Below are positions 49,601 to 60,500 of a DNA stretch of 64,000 nucleotides, one piece after another. The DNA lies in contig NC_134282.1 of the NCBI RefSeq assembly GCF_949628215.1, forward strand, positions 9,112,223-9,176,222, given 5' to 3'. Positions within the stretch are counted from its first letter, which is position 1. Each line of letters starts with the position of its first letter. The stretch is from Phalacrocorax aristotelis. Lineage: Eukaryota; Chordata; Aves; Suliformes; Phalacrocoracidae. Below the pieces are notes generated by a model. The model was not told the DNA's origin. It ran no database searches and worked only from the letters and a program-made list of their open reading frames with translations. Both the position numbers and the translations under genes were made by a program.

Positions 49601-52600
49601 TTCCTCTAAGCCTGACCTGTTGTGCACTATAGCTATATTTTATTTGGGAAGTCTTGCCAATATTATTTCTCCCTCTTCCATGTGCCCCACTGAACTTCTT
49701 CTATGAAGTTACTTTTAGTTGACCAGATCTGCTTTTGTTTCCCAGATTCCTTTTCTTCCCCAAAACCAGAAGCTCAAAAGCATGGTGGAGTCAGAGAAAT
49801 CCCAGTATTCTGACTGAGTTTCATAGGCATGATGATGATTGTGCTTATTGTGCAGATCCATAAATTATGTGATCCTAGCCCTAGAAAAAACACTTTATTG
49901 ATTTTGGAGGAATGTTGTAATGGATCTAATCCAAAGGCCTGGATAACAAAATGCCTGTTACAAACTGGGCTTCGGATCAGAACTAAAATGTATGCAATGC
50001 CTTTAGAGTTCATGTTAATGGCTGAACATGAGCCAGCAGTGTGCCCAGGTGGCCAAGAAGGCCAACAGCATCCTGGCTTGTATCGGGAATGTTGTGGCCA
50101 GCAGGAGCAGGGCAGTGACGGTGCCCCTGTGCTCGGCACTGGTGAGGCCACACCTTGAATATTGTATTCAGTTTTGGGCCCCTTGGGACAAGAAGGACAT
50201 TGAGGTGCTGGACCGTGTCCAGAGGAGGGCAACGGAGGTGGGGAAGGGTCCAGAGAACACATGTGATGAGGAGCAGCTGAGGGAGCTGGGGGTGTTTAGC
50301 CTGGAGAAGAGGAGGCTGAGGGGAGACCTTATCGCTCTCTACAACTACCTGAAAGGAGGGTGTAGTGAGGTGGGTGTTGGCCTCTTCTCCCAGGTAACAA
50401 GTGACAGGACGAGAGGAAATGGCCTCAAGCTGCATCAGGGGAGGTTTAGATTGGTTGTTAGGAAATATCACTTCATTGAAAGAGTGGTCAGGCACTGGAA
50501 CAGGCTGCCCAGAGAGGTGGTGGAGTCGCCATCCCTGGGGGTGTTCAAAAAACATGTAGACATGGCACTTCAGGACATGGTTTAGGAGGCACGGGGGTGT
50601 TGGGTTGACAGTTGGACTTGATGGTCCTAGAGGTCTTTTCCAACCTTAATGATTCTATGATTTAAATTCAAAAGTGTTATTTCTATATGCGATTTTATCT
50701 GGCCTTATATTTCAGTGTGATAATGTGAGTTGTTCCAATGCATGTGAGGCTGGGTCCGCTTCAGCATGACTTGAGACAAGTGGCAAGGCTACCTCTTGGT
50801 GTTAGTAGAGAAACAGACTGCAGAAATAATTTCACTCTTGTGCAATTTTAACCTGTTGGGATTATTTTTCAGTCAATGTTGCTGACTTCAAGTAATCTCA
50901 GAACAGTTTTTATGTTGGGGTTTTCAGTTGTCACTGTGTAACTGGGAAGACCTTACCATCCTGTGGGTTGTCTTACCTCCTCTGTAGATCACGCTGTATA
51001 GCATGTATGTTGCAATAATGGCCTTCAATGCCAAAGTCAGTGATCCGCTTATTGGAGGAACCTACATGACACTCCTAAATACCGTGTCGAATCTTGGAGG
51101 AAACTGGCCTTCCACCGTTGCACTCTGGCTTGTGGACCCACTCACTGTGAAAGAGTGTGCAGGGGCCCAGGAACAGACCTGTGGAACTACAGTTGCTGCA
51201 GATGTAAGTTCTGGAGGCTGTGAAGGTCTCTGTTTAATTATTTATTGATTAAATGGCTTCTCTCAGTATTTTTTTTCACCTTTAAAAACCTTCATAGTGC
51301 ATGGCTTATGCTTAAAATTTCGCCGTAATTGAGCTAATTTTCCTGTCTGATAAAACTAACTCTGTTTTTATCTTAATACATCTTTACCAAAGATTTGCAG
51401 TTGCAGAGTAGTTGTCCGTTTCTTTCTGGGCTGGGATGAAAAGCTGGTGGTAGAAGCACTAGAAGGGTGCCACATTCCCTGCGGTGTAAGGAGGCCATAG
51501 TTACACTTTTGAGAGTAAAGCTTACTAGGTTCAGAGTTGTGTAATTAGGTGGTCTGTTCTTGGCAGGCTGCCCCAAAGTCCCTCAAGTTTTGTGGTAGGT
51601 TTTGTTCCTTCTGTCTTTCTGGAGGCTTCCTATCTGGATACCTTAATACCTTCTCCTGCAATGTTACTTTGCTTTCTGTCTTTGATCTTCAATTTCCACG
51701 TGAAATTGAGCAGCGTGACTGGCTGCCTTCCCAGTTCTGGGGAGCCCTGTGGAAATGAACAAAGAACACGCCGTGCTACCGCACACGGATCAAACAACAG
51801 GACACAAAACGGCCTGGAAAGCAAGGTTTCGAATTCACCTTCTCATGAGCAAATGAGAAATTATACATGACTGTTTGGAAGGGTGGAAATGTTTGGGGGC
51901 TTTTTGTTGTTTTCTTGTGGGTTTTTTTGTGTTTTTTTTTGTTTGTTTGTTCCATACTCATGACTGAGACTTATTTCACTCTTGAATGCCAAGACTTTGG
52001 GATGTGGTGGTTCAGTAAAGAAATAGTGTTCTAGGAGTCAAACATGACTTGTTTAAACTGCACTTGTAGTTTCTATTAGTTGCAGAGGGGAAACTGCTTC
52101 TGCAGTGTCTGCTTTTTCAGCCTCTCATTGGCTTGCACTAGTAAGGTTCTCTGTGCCTGGGCCTCTACTCAACTGAAGTCCTTCCTCCTTCACCTCACTC
52201 CTCTGATCTTTTTTTCACATCCATCCTGTTGTTAATGTTCCACCGCCACCACTGCTCCCTTCTTATTCCTAATCTGATCTTGACGTGTCTTAGAGTAACA
52301 AAAATGCTGGCAGAACCTCAACTCAGAGGATTGATTTACCTTGGGATTTTAGCAGTATTGATAGCTGAACAACAGCAGAAATGATCATGTGCTATTCACT
52401 TACCCTTTAAAAGCTGGAATTTTTGTCTTCTAGTTCTGCAATTAGAAAACATTCTGGGCATGTTTTCCCCAGAAATATGCAGCATTCTCTACTGTCCATT
52501 TGCAGATTCATTGTGGTGAGATGCAAGGATATAATTTCTAAAGAAGCAGTTTGGATGGCTAGGGAGGGAAAAAAAAAAAAAATCTTTCTTCATGGGACTA

Positions 52601-53076
52601 AGAACAGTGATTGCACCTCCAGCCCAGCGTAAGACAGCTGGACAGCTTCTGTTTTGCAGAGTTAGCCCCTTGGGCCAATGCGCTCCATTTCCCAAATGTT
52701 TATAAAAGTGTCACTACTTTTTGTGCTGATGGTAGGCTCAAAAGCCTCTCTTACTAACTCCACAAGAAACAAGGAAAAGTAAACAAACATATTTAGTCGT
52801 AACCAAGAGCAGGTAGAAAACAGTATCTAATGCCTACTTTCTAAAAGTCTGTGTTTCTGTATCTCCTGGAGAATATGTAATGCATCAACTTCTGCTTCTC
52901 TGTTTCAGCTCTGCACAAAAGCTGGTGGTTCCTGCGTTACTACCTTGGACGGTTATTATGTGGAATCTGTCATCTGTGTCATTCTGGGATTTGGCTGGTG
53001 GTTCCTACTTGGGCCAAAACTTAAAAAGCTGCAGGATGAAGGACAGTCTTCATGGAAATGCAAGAGGACCAATTGA
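42944..53076 (+). CDS. SLC33A1: Acetyl-coenzyme A transporter 1 (AT-1), six coding exons
   Basis: Multi-pass membrane protein of the endoplasmic reticulum that brings acetyl-CoA into the lumen for acetylation of glycoproteins and gangliosides. Six exons with GT-AG introns give 1,632 bases, 543 residues (human about 549). Exon 1 encodes a hydrophilic N-terminal tail of about 63 residues, then the first membrane segments ([20 protein letters not shown]) and the conserved [13 protein letters not shown] and [14 protein letters not shown] blocks. Ser106, in FFSFVFWPF, matches human Ser113, the site of the SPG42 paraplegia change. The C-terminus ends SWKCKRTN. The start is the first in-frame ATG (42944, G at -3), matching human MSP. 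The frame stays open upstream to a GTG but has no further ATG. A CR1 sits in intron 4. The gene diverges from GMPS and precedes C3orf33. Confidence 0.97.
43698..47438 (+). other. SLC33A1: SLC33A1 intron 1
   Basis: 3.7 kb between exons 1 and 2. It contains the AT microsatellite at 46781-46828 and several homopolymer runs. No interspersed repeat or exon was recognised. Confidence 0.75.
46781..46828. repeat. AT-rich microsatellite, ATTAAATT-type units
   Basis: Near-perfect repeats of ATTAAATT (period 8), preceded by TAATTATT variants, about 48 bases long, in SLC33A1 intron 1. Likely length-polymorphic. Confidence 0.85.
47439..47629 (+). CDS. SLC33A1: SLC33A1 coding exon 2
   Basis: Encodes residues 252-315: [23 protein letters not shown] (a membrane segment and the start of a loop), then [18 protein letters not shown] and FCLLILTAK. 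Acceptor CTCCAG; donor GTAAGT. Confidence 0.96.
48283..48467 (+). CDS. SLC33A1: SLC33A1 coding exon 3
   Basis: Encodes residues 316-376 plus two bases: [43 protein letters not shown]. Acceptor TTGCAG; donor GTAAAA. Almost identical to the human protein as I know it. Confidence 0.96.
49372..49489 (+). CDS. SLC33A1: SLC33A1 coding exon 4
   Basis: Encodes residues 377-416: [35 protein letters not shown]. It includes a hydrophobic membrane segment. Acceptor CTCCAG; donor GTAACG. Confidence 0.96.
50020..50662 (+). mobile_element. 5'-truncated CR1 LINE with an open reverse-transcriptase tail
   Basis: A CR1 non-LTR retrotransposon fragment of about 640 bases in SLC33A1 intron 4, in the same direction as the gene. 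It opens at GGCTGAACATGAGCC and encodes the end of the CR1 ORF2 protein (blocks [54 protein letters not shown]) in one frame from 50028 to the stop at 50585. It finishes with the CR1 3' end (TTGGACTTGATGGTCCTAG, then GATTCTATGATT). It lacks the upstream endonuclease and most of the reverse transcriptase, so it cannot move by itself. Few visible defects suggest a fairly young copy. Confidence 0.93.
50988..51203 (+). CDS. SLC33A1: SLC33A1 coding exon 5
   Basis: Encodes residues 417-488, phase 0 at both ends: [53 protein letters not shown]. Acceptor CTGTAG; donor GTAAGT. Intron retention would add 15 codons and stop. Confidence 0.96.
51895..51951. repeat. T/G-rich low-complexity tract
   Basis: A run of T interrupted by G (GTTTTTTTGTG and GTTTGTTTGTT patterns) in SLC33A1 intron 5. 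Simple sequence, no function inferred. Confidence 0.7.
52909..53076 (+). CDS. SLC33A1: SLC33A1 coding exon 6 (terminal)
   Basis: Encodes residues 489-543 and the TGA stop (53074-53076): [39 protein letters not shown], ending SWKCKRTN, a close match to the human C-terminus. Acceptor TTTCAG. Confidence 0.96.
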   Translation, partial: LCTKAGGSCVTTLDGYYVESVICVILGFGWWFLLGPKLKKLQDEGQSSWKCKRTN

Positions 53077-53960
53077 TGCAGTTTAAATACTGGACAGACT
53101 AGCAAGGTCTTTTTTTGTTTCACTACAAAGGCATACCCCATAATCAGTAAACAGGAACATAGGTATTTTTAAATGCCACATCGCTGAAAAAAATGGGTGG
53201 CTGAGACAGTGGTATGTTTGTATGTGATACCACTTGCAATATGAACCTGTAAGTTCAGAAAGTAATTGTTAAAAAATGGTACCTGTGTACTACATCCATA
53301 TCCCCGAGCTCTAGCTTGAGTCATGGCTACTGGTATAACCAATGTCCCAGTTTCCATCTAGTAGCTATGGAAAAGCTAATTGTGCCATGTCTGTCTAAAC
53401 AGCAGCATTCTCGGTTAAGGTCCAACTCTCTACTTTCAAACATCAATGATCTGACATGGGGAGTTGACCTGAGGAAGGATGTCAAAGGCATTTTGACTTG
53501 TAGGTTAAGCGTGTTGTACTACGGCATTCCTCGTGGGAAGATAAATGTAAAGTGTCTGTGGGCTTTGTTTCTTCTCACTTTCTGAACTGTAACCACGCCT
53601 CGAAGGATGAAACGTTTCAGAGATTCTTTTAAATGTATTTTCTGGCTTTTATAAGCTTTAAAGATTTATAAGAAAATATTTTTATAAACAAATTACATTT
53701 GTTTATTTTATTTCCACTGTTTCAAAGCATTTTGATTTACATTAATGAAAAATTGCTGTAAGGTCGGACTTAAGAGTAACGCACAATACTCTAAGCCTTG
53801 AGTCCTGAAAATGTAAACTGGAGAGTGCAGCAGCTAGCACACAAAGACAGGTTTCAAAAGGAGAGGGCATGCAGGCTTTCCGAAGGCGGTGGTTGTTTTG
53901 AGGGAATGAACTGATAGTGTTCGTTCCTCATTGTCAATAAAATTTGAACATTGAATTTCA
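53077..53960 (+). other. SLC33A1: Probable SLC33A1 3' UTR
   Basis: AT-rich sequence after the stop, up to about 20 bases beyond the AATAAA at 53936. Other AATAAA hexamers downstream (about 54724 and 55114) could give longer transcripts. Confidence 0.5.
53936..53941 (+). terminator. SLC33A1: Candidate polyadenylation signal of SLC33A1
   Basis: AATAAA 860 bases past the stop codon, followed some 35-40 bases later by a GTGTG element (AAACGTGTGACTG). Weaker alternatives lie further downstream. Confidence 0.45.
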
Positions 53961-56900
53961 AAAACAGTGGAAAACGTGTGACTGTTCCCAGCTAGGGGTA
54001 TGAAAAGATGATCAGTGCCTTTGAAAGTGATTTGGTGATGACAAACTTGCCAAATTCCGAGTAAGTTGGTGTATGGCTTGCTGTCACGTAAATCAAACAA
54101 GCTGAATCCTATGGTAGAGCTGCTACAGAAGTGTATTACTGATGCTGTGTAGCAGAAACATTCCCATTGCATTTATCAAAAATGACTTCCCTCCCGAGTG
54201 CCTTAGAGATGTACAGCAAGCGTACTGTACGCCTAGAGCGAGGGCACTTGGGCGTTGTTGGATGTATTTAGTGTACATCATTATTAAAAAAGAAAACTAT
54301 TAAAAATACCTTTGAAAGGTACATGATTTTCTTTTCCATTCTGCGTTTCTTGCCTTGTCAATATTTAAGTAGTGTATCCTGAGCTTTGTGTTTCAAACTC
54401 CTGGAAGGGGTTGCGGATCTTTTCTTACTATATGTTTCAGGAAAAAAGTAAATTGATACCAACTTCTGACTGACTGGAGGGGACATGGGTGCGTGCAATG
54501 TGTCTACAGGACATAAGGAGTCAGAAAGTGTGCAGAAGAGGACCGGGTGGCCAAGTGCTTCCTTGGGCACTGAAGCCCCTTCCTCTGTCCCTTCCCCTCT
54601 CCCTTCTCAGAGTGACACCCTTGACAGTCGGTGGGGGAGAGCCAAGCCCCCGGCTGTGATCTGGGGTTCAGCAACAGCACCCTCTCACAATTTGTTTCAA
54701 GTACAGCAAAATCAGTCCAACTAAATAAAATCACATTGTTTTTACTCCCCAAACTAAAAGTCTTCCAATTTCACCTCTGCATAAGCACAAAAAGAATGTA
54801 TCAGAGGTTTGTAATCAAAAGTGGATGCACCTTTCAGTCCCAGCCAGATCATCTCCACTGGATTAACTATGTATGAGGCACTTCAGTTCCGTGTCTTTAC
54901 TGGAGCAACAGGCCATTTACTTTAATCACATCTTGTCGATGCCTAGAGATTGGGGTTTTTTTTTGTTTGTTTGTTTTTGTAGCTTTTCTGACTTTGAGGA
55001 AAAACTTCTCAAGGGCCGAGTATGGGAAATTAAATCCATAGGTGTTTTGGAGTCGGCTTTTACTGTGCAATTTTGTTTCACTATTTCTGAAGGTGCCAGT
55101 GAAACTTCTTTTTAATAAAGATGGGTTGAGGATTGCTTGTCATTACATTAGACAATCTTGACAATATCAAAATTAAATATAAACTCAAAATCAGTAGTAC
55201 TATGATTCCATGAATCTGTTCTATGAGTCTATATACGAAAAGTGATCTAAATTAAATAACCATCTCCTCTTTCAAACTGGAGAAACAACTGATGGATTTT
55301 TTTTTTTAATCTATGTTGCTGTTTTGTAATGCAAGTCAGAAATGTGACTGCTTTACCAGCTGATGAGCAGCTCGCTGAAGAGAACCGCTAAACTTCCAGT
55401 CTTATGACTTTTTTTCCTCCCAGCCCTATTTTAAAGTGAAATAATTTTTTTTAATTATTTTTGAAAGATTAGAATTGTAGACTTAAACAGCTTTAACATA
55501 AGAAAAGATAACTTTTTAAAAAGACAAGAAGAAGGAAGCAACCCAACCTCTTCTGTGAGAGTCTGTTATTTAAATGGGAACAGGAGAATGGGAACGGTAC
55601 CAGGTGCTGCTATAGATCTCTTAGTTCCTTTGTGGCCTTACGTGGCCTGAGCAGGCCCGGGGGGAGTTACCTGTGTGTTCTCTCTAGCAAAAGGGAGATG
55701 GCAGAAATGGGATTTTTGTAGGCAAAGTGTTTGTATTGGTTTAAACTCCTGAGCAGGATCGGTGTGAAGTGAGAGCGGTCCCAGGGGAGAGGCTGAAGGG
55801 CCGGTGCAGCAGGGTGCGGGCAGGAGAGGCAGAGACCAGCCCTCCTCTTCGATTCCCGTGAGACACAGCTGTGTCCTTACGGCAACTTGCTGTGCAGGAA
55901 AGTCTCACCTGTGCTCGTGAGTGTCATTTGCTGTTTCCCAGGGCTCCCTGAAAAGGTGAATAGTGGTGCTCCAAAATCCAATTCTGTAATTCCAGTGCCC
56001 AGAAAAAGCGCGTATAATGCAAAGTTAAAGGTGTGACAGGGTCTGTAAAATGGGATTGCGCACCCGCTGCTGCTGCGCCCGGCCTCCTGCGGCCCCGCGA
56101 GGAGGCGGCTGAGGATCGGGGCGCCTGTCCAGGGAACTTTGGTGCTGTCGGTGTGCTGTCCATCACAATGACCAATGGTTCTTATTTTAAAATACCAGCT
56201 CTACATGTCGTCTTTGTTACGGACACTAAAAAATCTACCAGTGCCGATTGTCAACAGTTCTTTGTTTTCTGTAAAGCTGTTTTATTTCGTTGTCTTCTGG
56301 CTGTTTGCAATGTAGTTTCACGTGATGAGAAACACTGTTTTAAACCGGCTGATAAGAGATGGTGTTCAGATGATTTTTTCTCTGATAAAATAGGGAAGAG
56401 TGGAGAGTTCTATCACTGAGTAAGCATTGAGGGAAAGCAGAACATCTCCCCGCAGCAGGGAGTGAAGCAACTGAGTTTTTGCAGGCAGCAATGTAGTCTG
56501 ACTCTGACACCCTACCTCCCCCCTAATGAGATGTGGCTAATTTTTTTAGCATTTTACCCAAGGTACAAATTGTAGCAAAGTCAGCAGGATGCTTCCAAAC
56601 TGTTGCTTGGCTACAACTTATGGTTTTGCTGAAAACAAGATTTTGCACTATTTCTATATTTATTACTTAATCTTAAAATGTTAACACTTAGTAAATAAAT
56701 TAAAACTAAGAACTGTACTGCTTTCTTTGAAAAAAATTACAGGGGTAATATTTACTTGTCCAACTGTACTACTTGCATAGCCAGTAATTTAAGAATTGTT
56801 TTAGTTTGAACCTTAGATAAAATGTTTTGATTCAAGTATGGGTTTTGCTGCCTTGGATTATAAATTCCCATTTACTCTTTGCTTTTCCTGAAACCTTGAG

Positions 56901-57359
56901 TTGTAACCAGTATTGGTATCGTCTCATGTACCACCTGTTCATGTAGAAGCCTAGAACTGGGTTGAAATGTAAGACTTGTGTGAATATAAATCCAGTTTTG
57001 TATCGTTGTCGGGTTATTTTCTTACAACGCACATATTTCTGTAAAGACCGTATTGGGTGCATTGCACGGATGGGCATTTGGTTCAGCTGCGGGAAACGGT
57101 TGGCTTGAGCCTTTTGGTAATGAATTACAAATACTTGTTAGTTTTGAACTAAGGGAAAAGAATAAACAACAGTGATGAACACTGGAATGTTCCAAAGTTG
57201 TTGTTTCCTTAAGACAACACCCAAGGTCCGGCAGGGAGCACATTGCAGGCGCATAATGCAGCGTGCAATAAGCGTAGCACGTTTCACAGGGTCCGAGGGG
57301 GATGTCACACGACTGAAGAGTTCAGGTCATCTCACCAGTTCTGTTCAAACGCAAACCAG
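53961..57359. other. Intergenic region between SLC33A1 and C3orf33
   Basis: No exon is supported. AATAAA motifs near 54724 and 55114 could extend the SLC33A1 3' UTR. A small GC-rich patch lies near 55750-56120. The 128-codon plus-strand frame at 56033-56419 has no recognisable domain or conserved start. A short CR1-tail-like stretch is listed separately. Confidence 0.6.
55199..55232. repeat. ATTCTATG-like short repeat, possible CR1 tail remnant
   Basis: ACTATGATTCCATGAATC then GTTCTATGAGTCTA resembles the 8-base ATTCTATG repeats that end CR1 elements. The flanking DNA has no CR1 body, so it may be a decayed end or chance. Confidence 0.25.
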
Positions 57360-57512
57360 GCTGAGGCCGCACCAACAACGTCTGCGGCCTCGCCAGCCAT
57401 TGCCACCGTCTTAGTTTGAAGGTGCCCGGCCCCGCCCCCGCTCCCCAGGCCGGCGGGCGGCGCTGCGGGCCGGGCGGCGCTCCGGGCCGGGCGGGGGGGC
57501 CGGCGGGCGGCC

Positions 57513-57593
57513 ATGGCGGAGCGGCGGAGCGGGGCGGCCGAGGGCCTGGCCCGCCTCTCGGAGTGGGCGGACGCGCACCTCAGCCTCCTGCGG
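57513..57593 (+). CDS. C3orf33: C3orf33 coding exon 1
   Basis: Encodes residues 1-27, ending [13 protein letters not shown] (human ISQWADDHLRLVR). Donor GTAATG. The following intron is only 88 bases (57594-57681) and very GC-rich. Confidence 0.9.
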
Positions 57594-60500
57594 GTAATGG
57601 GGCTGGTGGGGCGGGGGGGGTGGGGGGAGCCCGGCGCGGCCATGCCCGGCCCGGCTGAGCCCCGCTCTCCTCTACCCGCAGAGCTTGAGCACCGGCATGG
57701 CGGTGGCCGGGCTGCTGGTGCTGGCCCGCAGCGTCCGCATGGTGAGTGGGCTCGGCGGGGCGGGGACCCGCTGGGCGGCGGGCTCGGCGGGGGGAGGGCC
57801 TCGGCGGGGTCCCTCCCGGGCCGCGGCGGTGCCGGGAGCCCAGCGCCCCCGGCCGGGCCCTGCGGACGGGGCCGCCCTGCGCCCGCGCCCCCGCGGGACG
57901 GGGGAAGCTGCGGCAGCGCCCGGCGCGGCGGCGCCACGCGTGTCTCCTCGCAAGCGGCCTCTCGGCGGCCAGAGCCAGCGGCCGCTCCCGCAGCCCGTCG
58001 TGCGGGGACGCGCGCTTCATCCCTCCTGCTGTAGGGGCCCGATGGCCTTCTGCCTCCAGCCCGAATAAAGCTGCACTAAAGGCCGTTTCCTCGCATCTTT
58101 CCCCCGTACTTCCGTGAACAGAGCTACTTTTCGAATATTTTTAAACATGACCCTAGATCTTCACTTCCCGAAATGAGCAGCTGGCGGCACATACTAACGC
58201 TACGCTGCCAGGTCGAGTCTCCGCAGGTAGGGAGCCACCCGTTCTCCCGTGTCCCCCCCAGCTGTTAAATAGTTCCTCTGATGTTCCCTCTGCACAATTC
58301 CAAATGCAGTTTGCAATGGGAGAACATCTGTATAAAGTTTTTACTTTAAAATCTTACCAGAAGGCCTAGATTTGAACTACAAATGTTGTTGGAATTAATT
58401 TTTTTTCTGTTTTTTGTTTGTTTTAAACCAAGGCTTCCTACATGTGTTAAGCAGGTTGTTGGAGCTTCCATTGCAAATGAGGTCAGACTTGAACAGCTTC
58501 TGTTCATAAAAGCCTTCAGGCTTTCTGCCCGCAAAGTGCTGAGTTTCTGTATTCCTGGTGGGAGAACTTACGGACCACAGATGGGAAGGTTTACTGAATA
58601 AATAACATAGAGTAGAAAGATCTTTGAATTTAGTGGCGGTGCTTTGGTTGTTTTATTTCCCCTGCGGTCTGGTGTGTCACAGCGGTTGCACGTAAGCAGG
58701 TCGGTACTTTTCACAGCTGTATAGAAGTAGGTCAGCGTTCTACTAAAGGTTTCCTTCAGTGAGCCCTCTAGACATCGGTGTCTTGAATTCTGGGTGTTAC
58801 GGCATCCCGGGTGCCTACCCTTCTCCCTCCACCCCCTAAACCGGGTGGCTGCTTCATTCCTGCGCTGCTGCTGCTGGCTGAGACTTTGCTGCTGCTAAGC
58901 TTAGTTTTCCTGTGTGATCATGTAACTGTCCCTTTGAATACTCCCATTAGCTGATGGCTATGGTATCAAATTCAATCTTCTTGTGATCTTTTCAAAGGTG
59001 TACACCTGCTTTTGTCCCCCTCCTTTTTTACTCTCTTATCAAAGTCTGTGTTGTTTCTGGCCTGCCTGCCCTGCCTTTGTTTTCGGTGAGTCTGTTCTTT
59101 GCTGGCATCTTTAGATACGTCTTGGCTTCCTTTCACCCCTATTCTAGCACCGCTCAGGCCACTTCTAAAACACTCTTTTCATGGTGAATCAAGTGAACTT
59201 CAGTATGCGTTGCTCAAAAAAAAAGTCAGTTTCTGTTCTTTCTCTAAACCTTGCTTTCATGCCCACCCCTAATATTGCAAAGTCCATAAAACAGCGAACA
59301 TCCCTAAGTGTCTGGAAAGGCTGGTACATAATGGCTCCTGCAGCTGATCACTATATACACGTAGATACTTGCCCATGCTGTCTAATAATAGATCTGTAAA
59401 CCGCCAAACTATTTTCAGAAGAAGTTGGATTAAACGTGGTTGTAACTGCTCTACCTTTTGTTTTTAAAACTTTGTCTTGCTCTTCTTTCCATCAATAGAC
59501 AGCAAAGTTTACAAGTGCTTTGGATATACCTGTGGCGTTTGTAGAAAAGAATGTGAAACTGCGGGGAAAATTACATCACATAACTGAGAAAGGCCTGGAA
59601 GTTGAACACATTCCCATTAGCATTCCTTTCATTACATCGATACAGAGAAAATGTAAGTAAAAGTACGTGAGGAGCAAGGGTAGGAGCGAAATGTTGTTTT
59701 TAATGTGTCTCACGGGGAGCAGGTAGGGGCACGCCTGAGAGGAAGGGTTAAGGTACAAATCTGGGTCTGCCTTTTGGCCTTTCCATACTTACAGGTGGGA
59801 AACTGGGGAATAAAAGACTGCGAGAAGACTTGTAAAAAGAGCTTGCCTATACAATATTTGTATGAGTTAGCATCATTATCGTGTTATGTTTATGGCAGCA
59901 ACAGCTCGCAGGCAGGCAGGTCATTTGCTTGCATAGCTCATCTCCTTCCTGGCAAAAAGACTCTACAGGGATTACGCTTTAAGTGATGGCTGAAAATCCG
60001 ACAGCTACCTGTGCAAACCCATCCTGAGGGACAGTTTTTCTGTGATTTTGCAGAAGTTGTGTGACTCACAGACTTGATGGACACTTGCTTTGCGAATACC
60101 TGCAGGGGCTGATGCTCTGTTTGCAAACACCTGCAGGCATTAATGCTTCTTGCCTATTGTTTCTGCCCCTTCAGATAAAATAAGTGACTGACAATGAAAG
60201 TGTTTTTTTCTATTTGTATGCAAATTAAAAGAACCTAGCTTAAACCACTTGTGCAATCTTGAATTAATTTTTTTACTGAAGTTGAGATGAGACCAAGTTC
60301 TTATTTGCGAGTAAGTAGTGCTTTGGGGAACTGACGTGGATTATTTTTCTTTTTTAAGTCCATAGGAATAAACTCATTCCCAACAGCTGAGGGTCGGCAC
60401 AGAGCATGGCATTTCCTTTGACTGCTGCATTCCATGACAAAGTTCTGTCTCTCCCTCTCTAATCAGGGCAATCAAAAGGTCTTCTGCTGGTAAGACTTGC

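Larger units (their letters stand above)
57360..58025 (+). promoter_or_regulatory. C3orf33: CpG-island promoter of C3orf33
   Basis: Dense GC/CpG sequence spanning the region before the start codon, exons 1 and 2 and the start of intron 2. A GC-box CCCCGCCCCC lies at 57430-57439. The start codon itself lies in GCCATGGCGGAG, a YY1-like ATGGCGG core. No TATA box was seen. The transcription start is probably 57400-57500 (inference). Confidence 0.65.

Noticed and set aside
50028-50585. 185-codon intact frame in SLC33A1 intron 4 as a host gene or exon
   Set aside because: Its protein is the end of the CR1 ORF2 and the DNA ends in the CR1 3' terminus, so it is a retrotransposon fragment.
56033-56419. 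128-codon plus-strand frame upstream of C3orf33
   Set aside because: It shows no recognisable domain or signal, has a GC-rich start running into an AT-rich tail, and most likely arises by chance.
57332-57937. Long minus-strand open frame (201 codons) over the C3orf33 promoter
   Set aside because: It is Pro/Arg/Ala-rich, lies in a CpG island where stop codons are rare, and is antisense to the real exons. No domain is visible.
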